Positions 1-9,900 of a DNA stretch of 64,000 nt are shown in pieces (position 1 is the first letter of the stretch; every line of letters begins with the position of its first letter). Both the position numbers and the translations under genes were made by a program. Location of the stretch: the NCBI GenBank assembly GCA_944474755.1, contig OX104125.1, forward strand, positions 47,519,288 to 47,583,287. Direction: 5' to 3'. This stretch comes from Limnoperna fortunei. Taxonomy: Eukaryota > Mollusca > Bivalvia > Mytilida > Modiolidae. Below the pieces are notes generated by a model, which worked only from the letters and a program-made list of their open reading frames with translations, did no database searches and was not told the DNA's origin.

Positions 1-796
1 TGTGGATTTATCATAAAGACAAGTATCATCGTGTTGTGGCTTTATCATAAAGACAAGTATCATCGTGTTGTGGCTTTACCATAAAGACAAGTATCATCGT
101 GTTGTGGCTTTATCATCAAGACAAGTATCATCGTGTTGTGGTTTTATCATAAAGACGAGTATCACCATGTTGTGGCTTTATCATAAAGACAAGTATCACC
201 ACGTTGTGGCTTTATCATCAAGACAAGTATCATCATGTTGTGGCTTTATCATCAAGACAAGTATCATCGTGTTGTGGCTTTATCATAAAGACAAGTATCA
301 TCGTGTTGTGGCTTTATCATCAAGACAAGTATCATCGTGTTGTAGTTTTATCATAAAGACGAGTATCACCATGTTGTGGCTTTATCATCAAGACAAGTAT
401 CATCGTGTTGTGGTTATCATAAAGACAATTATCATCGTGTTGTGGCTTTATCATCAAGACAAGTATCATCATGTTGTGGCTTTATCATCAAGACAAGTAT
501 CATCATGTTGTGGCTTTATCATAAAGACAAGTATCATCATGTTGTGGCTTTATCATCAAGACAAGTATCATCATGTTGTGGCTTTATCATCAAGACAAGT
601 ATCATCGTGTTGTGGTTATCATAAAGACAATTATCATCGTGTTGAGTCTTTATCATCAAGACAAGTATCATCGTGTTGTGGTTTTATCATAAAGACAAGT
701 ATCATCGTGTTGTGGTTATCATAAAGATAAGTATCATCGTGTTGTGGCTTTATCATCAAGACAAGTATCATCATGTTGTGGCTTTATCATCAAGAC
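1..796 (+). repeat. 34-bp satellite array, left segment before the insertion
   Basis: Head-to-tail 34-bp monomers, all in one orientation. The copy at 31-64 fits the window-wide consensus: it starts GTGTTGTGG, has the dyad CTTTATCATAAAG at monomer positions 10-22 and ends GTATCATC. Both main types are present, A-type (TCATAAAGAC) and C-type (TCATCAAGAC). Two shortened 32-bp monomers with GTGGTTATC lie near 410 and 612, and another near 714. The segment matches 24722-25517 base for base except, by my reading, at position 6 (A against C) and 514 (C against T). The 219-codon open stretch at 65-724 is a repeat by-product, not a gene. The array continues beyond the left edge. Confidence 0.97.
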
Positions 797-797
797 T

Positions 798-969
798 AAT
801 AGGTTCTTTCATACGTTTTTGGGAAAGACCGGTTGATCTTTCACGAGTGATAGAAATTTTATGTCTTTTTGCGAGTGGAGCGCAGCGGAACGAGCCAAAA
901 GACATAAAAATTTCTATCACGAGTGAAAGTTCACACGGACTTTCCCAAAAACGTATGAAAGTACCTATT
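798..969. mobile_element. Foldback (hairpin) element, left half of the insertion
   Basis: The outer arms 798-827 and 940-969 are inverted repeats pairing at 29 of 30 positions (mismatch at 805/962); the outer end reads AATAGGT. Pairing continues inward with 7 of 11 positions at 828-838 against 929-939. Then come TTTCAC at 839-844 against 923-928, two mismatches, and 847-869 against 897-920, which match apart from one extra T in the right-hand arm. A loop of about 27 bases (870-896) is rich in GAG and CGAG words. The whole 172 bp can thus fold into one long hairpin, typical of foldback or MITE elements mobilised in trans. No coding capacity is visible. A one-base T on each side (797 and 970) is too short to call a target duplication. 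Confidence 0.7.
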
Positions 970-1049
970 TCTTCCGTAAACCATCAACTTTCACATCGCT
1001 ATAACCTATAGACGCTCCATTGTTTTAGACTCCATTGTCTCTGACGTCG

Positions 1050-1133
1050 AATCAGAACGCCGGAAATAATGAACGTCATAGAAGAACGTTGTTATGCTTC
1101 CATAACAACGTTCTTGTTTCTGGCGTTTTGATT
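1050..1133. other. Long imperfect hairpin with a perfect 15-bp stem
   Basis: The inner stem pairs 1082-1096 with 1101-1115 perfectly around the four-base loop CTTC. The outer stem pairs 1050-1066 with 1117-1133 at 15 of 17 positions. The two stems are separated by a 15-base bulge on the left side (1067-1081), which itself contains a small dyad ATGA-ACG-TCAT, and by one base on the right. It could extrude as a cruciform in DNA or fold in RNA. It is probably structural DNA of the inserted element; I see no sign that it is an RNA gene. Confidence 0.7.
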
Positions 1134-1146
1134 GGATGACGCAGCA

Positions 1147-1194
1147 AGTACAGATGTGTGCGCGTGAGCTCATCTGTACTGGGTCATCTGTACC
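1147..1194. other. Hairpin AGTACAGATG / CATCTGTACT with a further repeat
   Basis: AGTACAGATG at 1147-1156 pairs perfectly with CATCTGTACT at 1171-1180 across a 14-base loop containing TGTGCGCG. CATCTGTAC recurs in direct orientation at 1185-1193, so the left arm has two alternative partners. It lies close to the right end of the insertion. Subterminal short repeats in both orientations are often where transposases bind, but this role is inference. Confidence 0.5.
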
Positions 1195-1219
1195 AGAAAT
1201 CAGCCATTTACGGAAGAAT

Positions 1220-2860
1220 GGTATCATCATGTTGTGGCATTATCATAAAGACAAGTATCATCATGTTGTGGCTTTATCATCAAGACAAGTATCATCGTCT
1301 TGTGGTTTTATCATAAAGACAAGTATCATCGTGCTGTGGCTTTATCATAAAGACAAGTATCATCGTGTTGTGGCTTTATTATAACGACAAGTATCATCGT
1401 GTTGTGGCTTTATCATAAAGACAAGTATCATCGTGTTGTGGCTTTATCATCAAGACAAGTATCATCGTGTTGTGGCTTTATCATAAAGACAAGTATCATC
1501 TTGTTGTGGCTTTATCATCAAGACAAGTATCATCGTGTTGTGGCTTTATTATAACAAAAAGTATCATCGTGTTGTGGCTTTATCATAAAGAGAAGTATCA
1601 TCATGTTGTGGCTTTATCATAAAGACAAGTATCATCGTGCTTTGGCTTTATCATAAAGACAAGAATCATCATGTAGTGGTTTTATCATAAAGACAAGTAT
1701 CATCGTGTTGTGGTTTTATCATAAAGACGAGTATCACCATGTTGTGGCTTTATCATAAAGACAAGTATCACCATGTTGTGGCTTTATCATCAAGACAAGT
1801 ATCATCATGTTGTGGCTTTATCATCAAGACAAGTATCATCATGTTGTGGCTTTATCATAAAGACAAGTATCATCATGTTGTGGCTTTATCATCAAGACAA
1901 GTGTCATCGTGTTGTGGTTTTAGCATAAAGACAAGTATCATCGTGCTGTGGCTTTATTATAACGACAAGTATCATCGTGTTGTGGCTTTATCATAAAGAC
2001 AAGTATCATCGTGTTGTGGCTTTATCATAAAGACAAGTATCATCGTGTTGTGGCTTTATCATAAAGACAAGTATCATCGTGTTGTGGCTTTATCATCAAG
2101 ACAAGTATCATCGTGTTGTGGTTTTATCATAAAGACGAGTATCACCATGTTGTGGCTTTATCATAAAGACAAGTATCACCATGTTGTGGCTTTATCATCA
2201 AGACAAGTATCATCATGTTGTGGCTTTATCATCAAGACAGGTATCATCGTGTTGTGGTTTTATCATAAAGACAAGTATCATGTCGTTGTCGGTTTATCAT
2301 AAAGACAAGTATCATCGTGCTGTGGTTTTATCATCAAGACAAGTATCATCGTGTTGTGGCTTTATCATAAAGACAAGTATCATCATGGTGTGGTTTTATC
2401 ATAAAGATAAGTATCATCGTGCTGTGGTGATATCATCAAGACAAGTATCATCGTGTTGTGGCTTTATCATAAAGACAAGTATCATCGTGCTGTGGCTTCA
2501 TCATCAAGACAAGTATCATCGTGTTGAGGCTTTATCATAAAGACAAGTATCATCATGTTGTGGCTTTATCATAAAGACAAGTATCATCGTGTTGTGGTTT
2601 TATCATCAAGACAAGTATCATCGTGTTGAGGCTTTATCATAAAGACAAGTATCATCATGTTGTGGCTTTATCATAAAGACAAGTATCATCGTGTTGTGGT
2701 TTTATCATCAAGACAAGTATCATCGTGTTGTGGCTTTATCATAAAGACAAGTATTATCATGTTGTGGCTTTATCATCAAGACAAGTATCATCGTGTTGTG
2801 GCTATTATAAAGACAAATATCACCATGTTGTGGTTTTATCATAAAGACAAGTATCATCGT
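1220..2860 (+). repeat. Satellite segment with mixed variants
   Basis: The first 231 bases (1220-1450) are the continuation of the copy at 25519-25749, to which I see no difference. After GCTTTATCAT at 1441-1450 the two sequences part company. The segment carries one TTATAACAAAAAG monomer near 1551, the clustered variant ATGTCGTTGTCGG near 2280 and an EcoRV site (GATATC) at 2429. No gene is present. Confidence 0.85.
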
Positions 2861-5800
2861 GCTGTGGTTTTATCATAAAGACAAGTATCATCATGTTGTG
2901 GCTTTATCATAAAGACAAGTATCATCGTGTTGTGGTTATTATAAAGACAAGTATCATCGTGTTGTGTTTTTATCATAAAGACAAGTATCATCGTGTTGTT
3001 GGTTTATCATAAAGACAAATATCATCATGTTGTGGCTTTATCATAAAGACAAGTATCATCGTGTTGTGGCTTTATAATAAAGACAAGTATCGTCGTGTTG
3101 TGGCTTTATCATAAAGACAAGTATCATCATGTTGTGGCTTTATAATAAAGACAAGTATCATCGTGTTGTGGTTTGATCATAAAGACAAGTATCACCATGA
3201 TGTGGCTTTATCATAAAGACAAGTATCGTCGCGTTGTGGCTTTATCATAAAGACAAGTATCATCGTGTTGTGGCTTTATCATCAAGACAAGTATCATCGT
3301 GTTGTGACTTTATCATAAAAACAAGTATCATCATGTTGTGGATTTATCATAAAGACAAGTATCATCGTGTTGTGGCTTTATAATAAAGACAAGTATCGTC
3401 GTGTTGTGGCTTTATCATAAAGACAAGTATCATCATGTTGTGGCTTTATAATAAAGACAAGTATCGTCGTGTTGTGGCTTTATAATAAAGACAAGTGTCA
3501 TCGTGTTGTGGATTTATCATAAAGACAAGTATCATCGTGTTGTGGCTTTACCATAAAGACAAGTATCCTCGTGTTGTGGCTTTATCATAAAGAAAAGTAT
3601 CATCGTGTTGTGGCTTTATTATAACAAAAAGTATCATCGTGTTGTGGCTTTATCATAAAGAGAAGTATCATCATGTTGTGGCTTTATCATAACGACAAGT
3701 ATCATCGTGTTGTGGTTTTATCATAAAGACAAGTATCATCGTGGATTGGTTTTATCATAAAGACGAGTATCACCATGTTGTGGCTTTATCATAAAGACAA
3801 GTATCACCATGTTGTGGCTTTATCATCAAGACAAGTATCATCATGTTGTGGCTTTATCATCAAGACAAGTATCATCATGTTGTGGCTTTATCATAAAGAC
3901 AAATATCATCATGTTGTGGCTTTATCATCAAGACAAGTATCATCGTGTTGTGGTTTTATCATAAAGACAAGTATCATCGTGCTGTGGCTTTATTATAACG
4001 ACAAGTATCATCGTGTTGTGGCTTTATCATAAAGACAAGTATCATCGTGTTGTGGTTTATCATAAAGACAAGTATCATCGTGTTGTGGCTTTATCATAAA
4101 GACAAGTATCATCGTGTTGTGGCTTTATCATCAAGACAAGTATCATCGTGTTGTGGTTTTATCATAAAGACGAGTATCACCATGTTGTGGCTTTATCATA
4201 AAGACAAGTATCACCATGTTGTGGCTTTATAATCAAGACAAGTATCATCATGTTGTGGCTTTATCATCAAGACAAGTATCATCATGTTGTGGCTTTATCA
4301 TAAAGACAAGTATCATCATGTTGTGGCTTTATCATCAAGACAAGTATCATCGTGTTGTGGTTTTATCATAAAGACAAGTATCATCGTGCTGTGGCTTTAT
4401 TATAACGACAAGTATCATCGTGTTGTGGCTTTGTCATAAAGACAAGTATCATCGTGTTGTGGCTTTATCATAAAGTCAAGTATCATCGTGTTGTGGCTTT
4501 ATCATGAAGACAAGTATCATCGTGTTGTGGCTTTATCATCAAGACAAGTATCATCCTGTTGTGGTTTTATCATAAAGACGAGTATCACCATGTTGTGGCT
4601 TTATCATCAAGACAAGTATCACCATGCTGTGGCTTTATCATCAAGACAAGTATCATCATGTTGTGGCTTTATCATCAAGACAGGTATCATCGTGTTGTGG
4701 TTTTATCATAAAGACAAGTATCATCGTGGATTGGTTTTATCATAAAGACGAGTATCACCATGTTGTGGCTTTATCATAAAGACAAGTATCACCATGTTGT
4801 GGCTTTATCATCAAGACAAGTATCATCATGTTGTGGCTTTATCATCAAGACAAGTATCATCATGTTGTGGCTTTATCATAAAGACAAATATCATCATGTT
4901 GTGGCTTTATCATCAAGACAAGTATCATCGTGCTGTGGTTTTATCATAAAGACAAGTATCATCATGTTGTGGCTTTATCATAAAGACAAGTATCATCGTG
5001 TTGTGGTTATTATAAAGACAAGTATCATCGTGTTGTGTTTTTATCATAAAGACAAGTATCATCGTGTTGTTGGTTTATCATAAAGACAAATATCATCATG
5101 TTGTGGCTTTATCATAAAGACAAGTATCATCGTGTTGTGGCTTTATAATAAAGACAAGTATCGTCGTGTTGTGGCTTTATCATAAAGACAAGTATCATCA
5201 TGTTGTGGCTTTATAATAAAGACAAGTATCATCGTGTTGTGGTTTGATCATAAAGACAAGTATCACCATGATGTGGCTTTATCATAAAGACAAGTATCGT
5301 CGCGTTGTGGCTTTATCATAAAGACAAGTATCATCGTGTTGTGGCTTTATCATAAAGACAAGTATCATCGTGTTGTGACTTTATCATAAAAACAAGTATC
5401 ATCATGTTGTTGATTTATCATAAAGACAAGTATCATCGTGTTGTGGCTTTATAATAAAGACAAGTATCGTCGTGTTGTGGCTTTATCATAAAGACAAGTA
5501 TCATCATGTTGTGGCTTTATAATAAAGACAAGTATCGTCGTGTTGTGGCTTTATAATAAAGACAAGTGTCATCGTGTTGTGGATTTATCATAAAGACAAG
5601 TATCATCGTGTTGTCGCTTTACCATAAAGACAAGTATCCTCGTGTTGTGGCTTTATCATAAAGAAAAGTATCATCGTGTTGTGGCTTTATTATAACAAAA
5701 AGTATCATCGTGTTGTGGCTTTATCATAAAGAGAAGTATCATCATGTTGTGGCTTTATCATAACGACAAGTATCATCGTGTTGTGGTTTTATCATAAAGA

Positions 5801-6800
5801 CAAGTATCATCGTGGATTGGTTTTATCATAAAGACGAGTATTACCATGTTGTGGCTTTATCATAAAGACAAGTATCACCATGTTGTGGCTTTATCATCAA
5901 GACAAGTATCATCATGTTGTGGCTTTATCATCAAGACAAGTATCATCATGTTGTGGCTTTATCATAAAGACAAATATCATCATGTTGTGGCTTTATCATC
6001 AAGACAAGTATCATCGTGTTGTGGTTTTATCATAAAGACAAGTATCATCGTGCTGTGGCTTTATTATAACGACAAGTATCATCGTGTTGTGGCTTTATCA
6101 TAAAGACAAGTATCATCGTGTTGTGGTTTATCATAAAGACAAGTATCATCGTGTTGTGGCTTTATCATAAAGACAAGTATCATCGTGTTGTGGCTTTATC
6201 ATCAAGACAAGTATCATCGTGTTGTGGTTTTATCATAAAGACGAGTATCACCATGTTGTGGCTTTATCATAAAGACAAGTATCACCATGTTGTGGCTTTA
6301 TAATCAAGACAAGTATCATCATGTTGTGGCTTTATCATCAAGACAAGTATCATCATGTTGTGGCTTTATCATAAAGACAAGTATCATCATGTTGTGGCTT
6401 TATCATCAAGACAAGTATCATCGTGTTGTGGTTTTATCATAAAGACAAGTATCATCGTGCTGTGGCTTTATTATAACGACAAGTATCATCGTGTTGTGGC
6501 TTTGTCATAAAGACAAGTATCATCGTGTTGTGGCTTTATCATAAAGTCAAGTATCATCGTGTTGTGGCTTTATCATGAAGACAAGTATCATCGTGTTGTG
6601 GCTTTATCATCAAGACAAGTATCATCGTGTTGTGGTTTTATCATATAGACGAGTATCACCATGTTGTGGCTTTATCATCAAGACAAGTATCACCATGCTG
6701 TGGCTTTATCATCAAGACAAGTATCATCATGTTGTGGCTTTATCATCAAGACAGGTATCATCGTGTTGTGGTTTTATCATAAAGACAAGTATCATGTCGT
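2861..6800 (+). repeat. Two tandem copies of a 2,071-bp higher-order repeat
   Basis: About 2861-4729 matches 4932-6800 at a constant offset of 2,071 bp, which is 61 monomers less three bases. Shared markers include GCTGTGGTTT at 2861 and 4932, the TTATAACAAAAAG monomer near 3622 and 5693, the rare GTGGATTGG monomer near 3743 and 5814, the 33-bp GTGGTTTATC monomer near 4052 and 6123, and ATCATGAAGAC near 4501 and 6572. Between the copies, 4729-4926 instead follows 3743-3940 (offset 986 bp, 29 monomers), marking a second exchange joint. Confidence 0.8.
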
Positions 6801-9800
6801 TGTCGCTTTATCATAAAGACAAGTATCATCGTGCTGTGGTTTTATCATCAAGACAAGTATCATCGTGTTGTGGCTTTATCATAAAGACAAGTATCATCAT
6901 GTTGTGGTTTTATCATAAAGATAAGTATCATCTTGCTGTGGTGATATCATCAAGACAAGTATCATCGTGTTGTGGCTTTATCATAAAGACAAGTATCATC
7001 GTGCTGTGGCTTCATCATCAAGACAAGTATCATCGTGTTGAGGCTTTATCATAAAGACAAGTATCATCATGTTGTGGCTTTATCATAAAGACAAGTATCA
7101 TCGTGTTGTGGTTTTATCATCAAGACAAGTATCATCGTGTTGAGGGTTTATCATAAAGACAAGTATCATCATGTTGTGGCTTTATCATAAAGACAAGTAT
7201 CATCGTGTTGTGGTTTTATCATCAAGACAAGTATCATCGTGTTGTGGCTTTATCATAAAGACAAGTATTATCATGTTGTGGCTTTATCATAAACACAAGT
7301 ATCATTGTGTTGTGGCTATTATAAAGACAAGTATCACCATGTTGTGGTTTTATCATAAAGACAAGTATCATCGTGCTGTGGTTTTATCATAAAGACAAGT
7401 ATCATCATGTTGTGGCTTTATCATAAAGACAAGTATCATCGTGTTGTGGTTATTATAAAGACAAGTATCATCGTGTTGTGGTTTTATCATAAAGACAAGT
7501 ATCATCATGTTGTGGCTTTATCATAAAGGCAAGTATCATCATGTTGTGGCTTTATCATAAAGACAAGTATCATCGTGTTGTGGGTTTATCATAAAGACAA
7601 GTATCATCATGTTGTGGCTTTATCATAAAGACAAGTATCATCGTGTTGTGGCTTTATAATAAAGACAAGTATCGTCGTGTTGTGGTTTTATCATAAAGAC
7701 AAGTATCATCATGTTGTGGCTTTATAATAAAGACAAGTATCATCGTGTTGTGGTTTGATCATAAAGACAAGTATCATCATGATGTGGCTTTATCATAAAG
7801 ACAAGTATCGTCGTGTTGTGGCTTTATGATAAAGACAAGTATCATCGTGTTGTGGCTTTATCATAAAGACAAGTATCATCGTGTTGTGACTTTATCATAA
7901 AGACAAGTATCATTATGTTGTGGCTTTATCATAAAGACAAGTATCATCGTGTTGTGGCTTTATAATAAAGACAAGTATCGTCGTGTTGTGGCTTTATCAT
8001 AAAGACAAGTATGATCATGTTGCGGCTTTATAATAAAGACAAGTATCATCGTGTTGTGGTTTTATCATAAAGACAAGTGTCGTCATGTTGTGGCTTTATA
8101 ATAAAGACAAGTATCGTCTTGTTGTGGCTTTATAATAAAGACAAGTGTCATCGTGTTGTGGATTTATCATAAAGACAAGTATCATCGTGTTGTGGCTTTA
8201 CCATAAAGACAAGTATCATCGTGTTGTGGCTTTATCATAAAGAGAAGTATCATCGTGTTGTGGCTTTATCAAAAAGACAAGTATCATGGTGTTGTGGTTT
8301 TATCATAAAGACAAGTATCATCATGTTGTGGCTTTATCATAAAGACAAGTATCATCATGCTGTGGCTTTATCATAAAGACAAGTATCATCGTGTTGTGGC
8401 TTTACCATAAAGGCAAGTATCATCGTGTTGTGGCTTTATCATAAAGACAAGTATCATCGTGTTGTGGCTTTATCATAAAGACAAGTGTCGTCATGTTGTG
8501 GCTTTATCATAAAGACAAGTATCATCGTGTTATGGCTTTATCATAAAGACAAGTGTCATCGTGTTGTGGCTTTATCATAAAGACAAGTATCATCTTGTTG
8601 TGGCTTTATCATAAAGACAAGTATCATCATGTTTTGGCTTTACCATAAAGACAAGTATCATTATGTTGTGGCTTTATCATAAAGACAAGTATCATCGTGT
8701 TGTGGCTTTATCATAAAGACAAGTGTCGTCATGTTGTGGCTTTATAATAAAGACAAGTATTATCGTTTTGTGGCTTTATCATCAAGACAAGTATCATCGT
8801 GTTGTGGCTTTATCATAAAGACAAGTATCATCGTGTTGTGGCTTTATCATAAAGACAAGTATCATCATATTCTGGCTTTATAATAAAGACAAGTATCGTC
8901 GTGTTGTGGCTTCATTATAAAGACAAATATCATCGTGTTGTGGCTTTATCATAAAGACAAGTATCATCGTGTTGTGGCTTTATCATAAAGACAAGTATCG
9001 TCGTGTTGTGGCTTTATTATAAAGACAAGTATCATCGTGTTGTGGCTTTATCATAAAGACAAGTATCATCATGCTGTGGCTTTATCATCAAGACAAGTAT
9101 CATCGTGTTGTGGCTTTATCATAAAGACAAGTATCATCATGCTGTGGCTTTATCATCAAGACAAGTATCATCGTCTTGTGGCTTTATCATAAAGACAAGT
9201 ATCATCGTGTTGTTGCTTTATCATAAAGACAAGTATCATCGTGTTGTGGTTTTATCATAAAGACAAGTATCATCGTGTTGTGGCTTTATCATAAAGACAA
9301 GTATCATCGTGTTGTGGTTTTATCATAAAGACAAGTATCATCGTGTTGTGGTTTTATCATAAAGACAAGTATCATCATGTTGTGGCTTTATCATAAAGAC
9401 AAGTATCATCATGCTGTGGCTTTATCATAAAGACAAGTATCATCATGCTGTGGCTTTATCATAAAGACAAGTATCACCATGTTGTGGCTTTATCATCAAG
9501 ACAAGTATCATCATGTTGTGGCTTTATCATCAAGACAAGTAACATCATGTTGTGGCTTTATCATAAAGACAAGTATCATCATGTTGTGGCTTTATCATCA
9601 AGACAAGTATCATCCTGTTGTGGCTTTATCATAAAGACAAGTATCATCGTGCTGTGGCTTTATTACAACGACAAGTATCATCGTGTTGTGGCTTTATCAT
9701 AAAGACAAGTATCATCGTGTTGTGGCTTTATCATAAAGACAAGTATCATCGTGTTGTGGCTTTATCATAAAGACAAGTATCATCATGTTGTGGCTTTATC

Positions 9801-9900
9801 ATCAAGACAAGTATCATCATGTTGTGGCTTTATCATCAAGACAAGTATCATCATGTTGTGGCTTTATCATAAAGACAAGTATCATCATGTTGTGGCTTTA
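6800..9900 (+). repeat. Satellite segment rich in TTATAATAAAG and CCATAAAGGC variants
   Basis: Monomers with CTTTATAATAAAGAC followed by GTATCGTCG are concentrated here, together with CAAAAAGAC, ACCATAAAGGC and CATGCTGTGG forms. The EcoRV variant occurs at 6943. From about 7.1 to 9.7 kb the segment is repeated at about 28.6-31.7 kb: GCTTTATAAT at 7651 aligns with 29200 (offset 21,549), and by 9445 the offset has grown to 21,990 because of an extra 442-bp duplication in the distal copy. No gene is present. Confidence 0.8.

Larger units (their letters stand above)
969..1218. mobile_element. Possible second element with 12-bp terminal inverted repeats
   Basis: TTCTTCCGTAAA at 969-980 is exactly the reverse complement of TTTACGGAAGAA at 1207-1218, framing about 250 bp that ends one base short of the satellite junction. 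The left copy abuts the foldback at 798-969 rather than the satellite. A simple reading is that this element inserted in the satellite and the foldback then landed at its left end, or that both are parts of one composite unit. The interior has several hairpins and a repeated word, TCCATTGT, at 1017-1024 and 1031-1038. No transposase is encoded. A chance 12-bp inverted repeat placed so close to the junction is unlikely but not excluded. Confidence 0.5.
797..1219. mobile_element. Palindrome-rich insertion in the satellite, probable non-autonomous DNA transposon(s)
   Basis: This is the only non-satellite DNA in the window. The left junction falls after TCATCAAGAC (ends 796) and satellite resumes at GGTATCATCATG (from 1220). 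The related segments at 25,508-25,530 and 36,164-36,186 read straight through with a single A in place of these 423 bases, so they are empty sites. The insertion has no open frame long enough for a transposase. It consists of inverted repeats: a foldback at 798-969, a 12-bp inverted repeat bounding 969-1218, and hairpins near 1050-1133 and 1147-1180. That architecture fits MITE or foldback elements. I could not find a convincing target-site duplication, so the family is open, and one composite element or two adjacent or nested elements are both possible. It is richer in CpG than the satellite. Confidence 0.8.

Noticed and set aside
31..64. 34-bp unit as a recombinase site such as loxP or FRT
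   Set aside because: Only the length agrees. The monomer lacks 13-bp inverted arms around an 8-bp core; its dyad is a single central 13-bp palindrome.
65..724. 219-codon open frame with repeating LYHKDKYHHVVALSSRQ units
   Set aside because: It is the 34-bp satellite read in all three phases. Starts and stops sit at recurring variant sites, and dozens of similar frames occur all along the array. No coding context is visible.
673..1011. 112-codon plus-strand frame crossing the left junction of the insertion
   Set aside because: It joins satellite to the foldback arm, so it is a chance fusion at an insertion boundary.
1082..1115. Rho-independent terminator or small RNA gene
   Set aside because: The hairpin has no following T-run, the context is eukaryotic and no promoter is visible. 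It is better explained as part of the inserted element.
797..1219. Target-site duplication flanking the insertion
   Set aside because: Left GACT and right TGGT share no convincing direct repeat, and the empty site has one A. Any claim of a duplication would be guesswork.
1006..1230. Minus-strand 74-codon open frame in the insertion
   Set aside because: It spans hairpin DNA and runs into the satellite, shows no recognisable domain, and is short enough to occur by chance.
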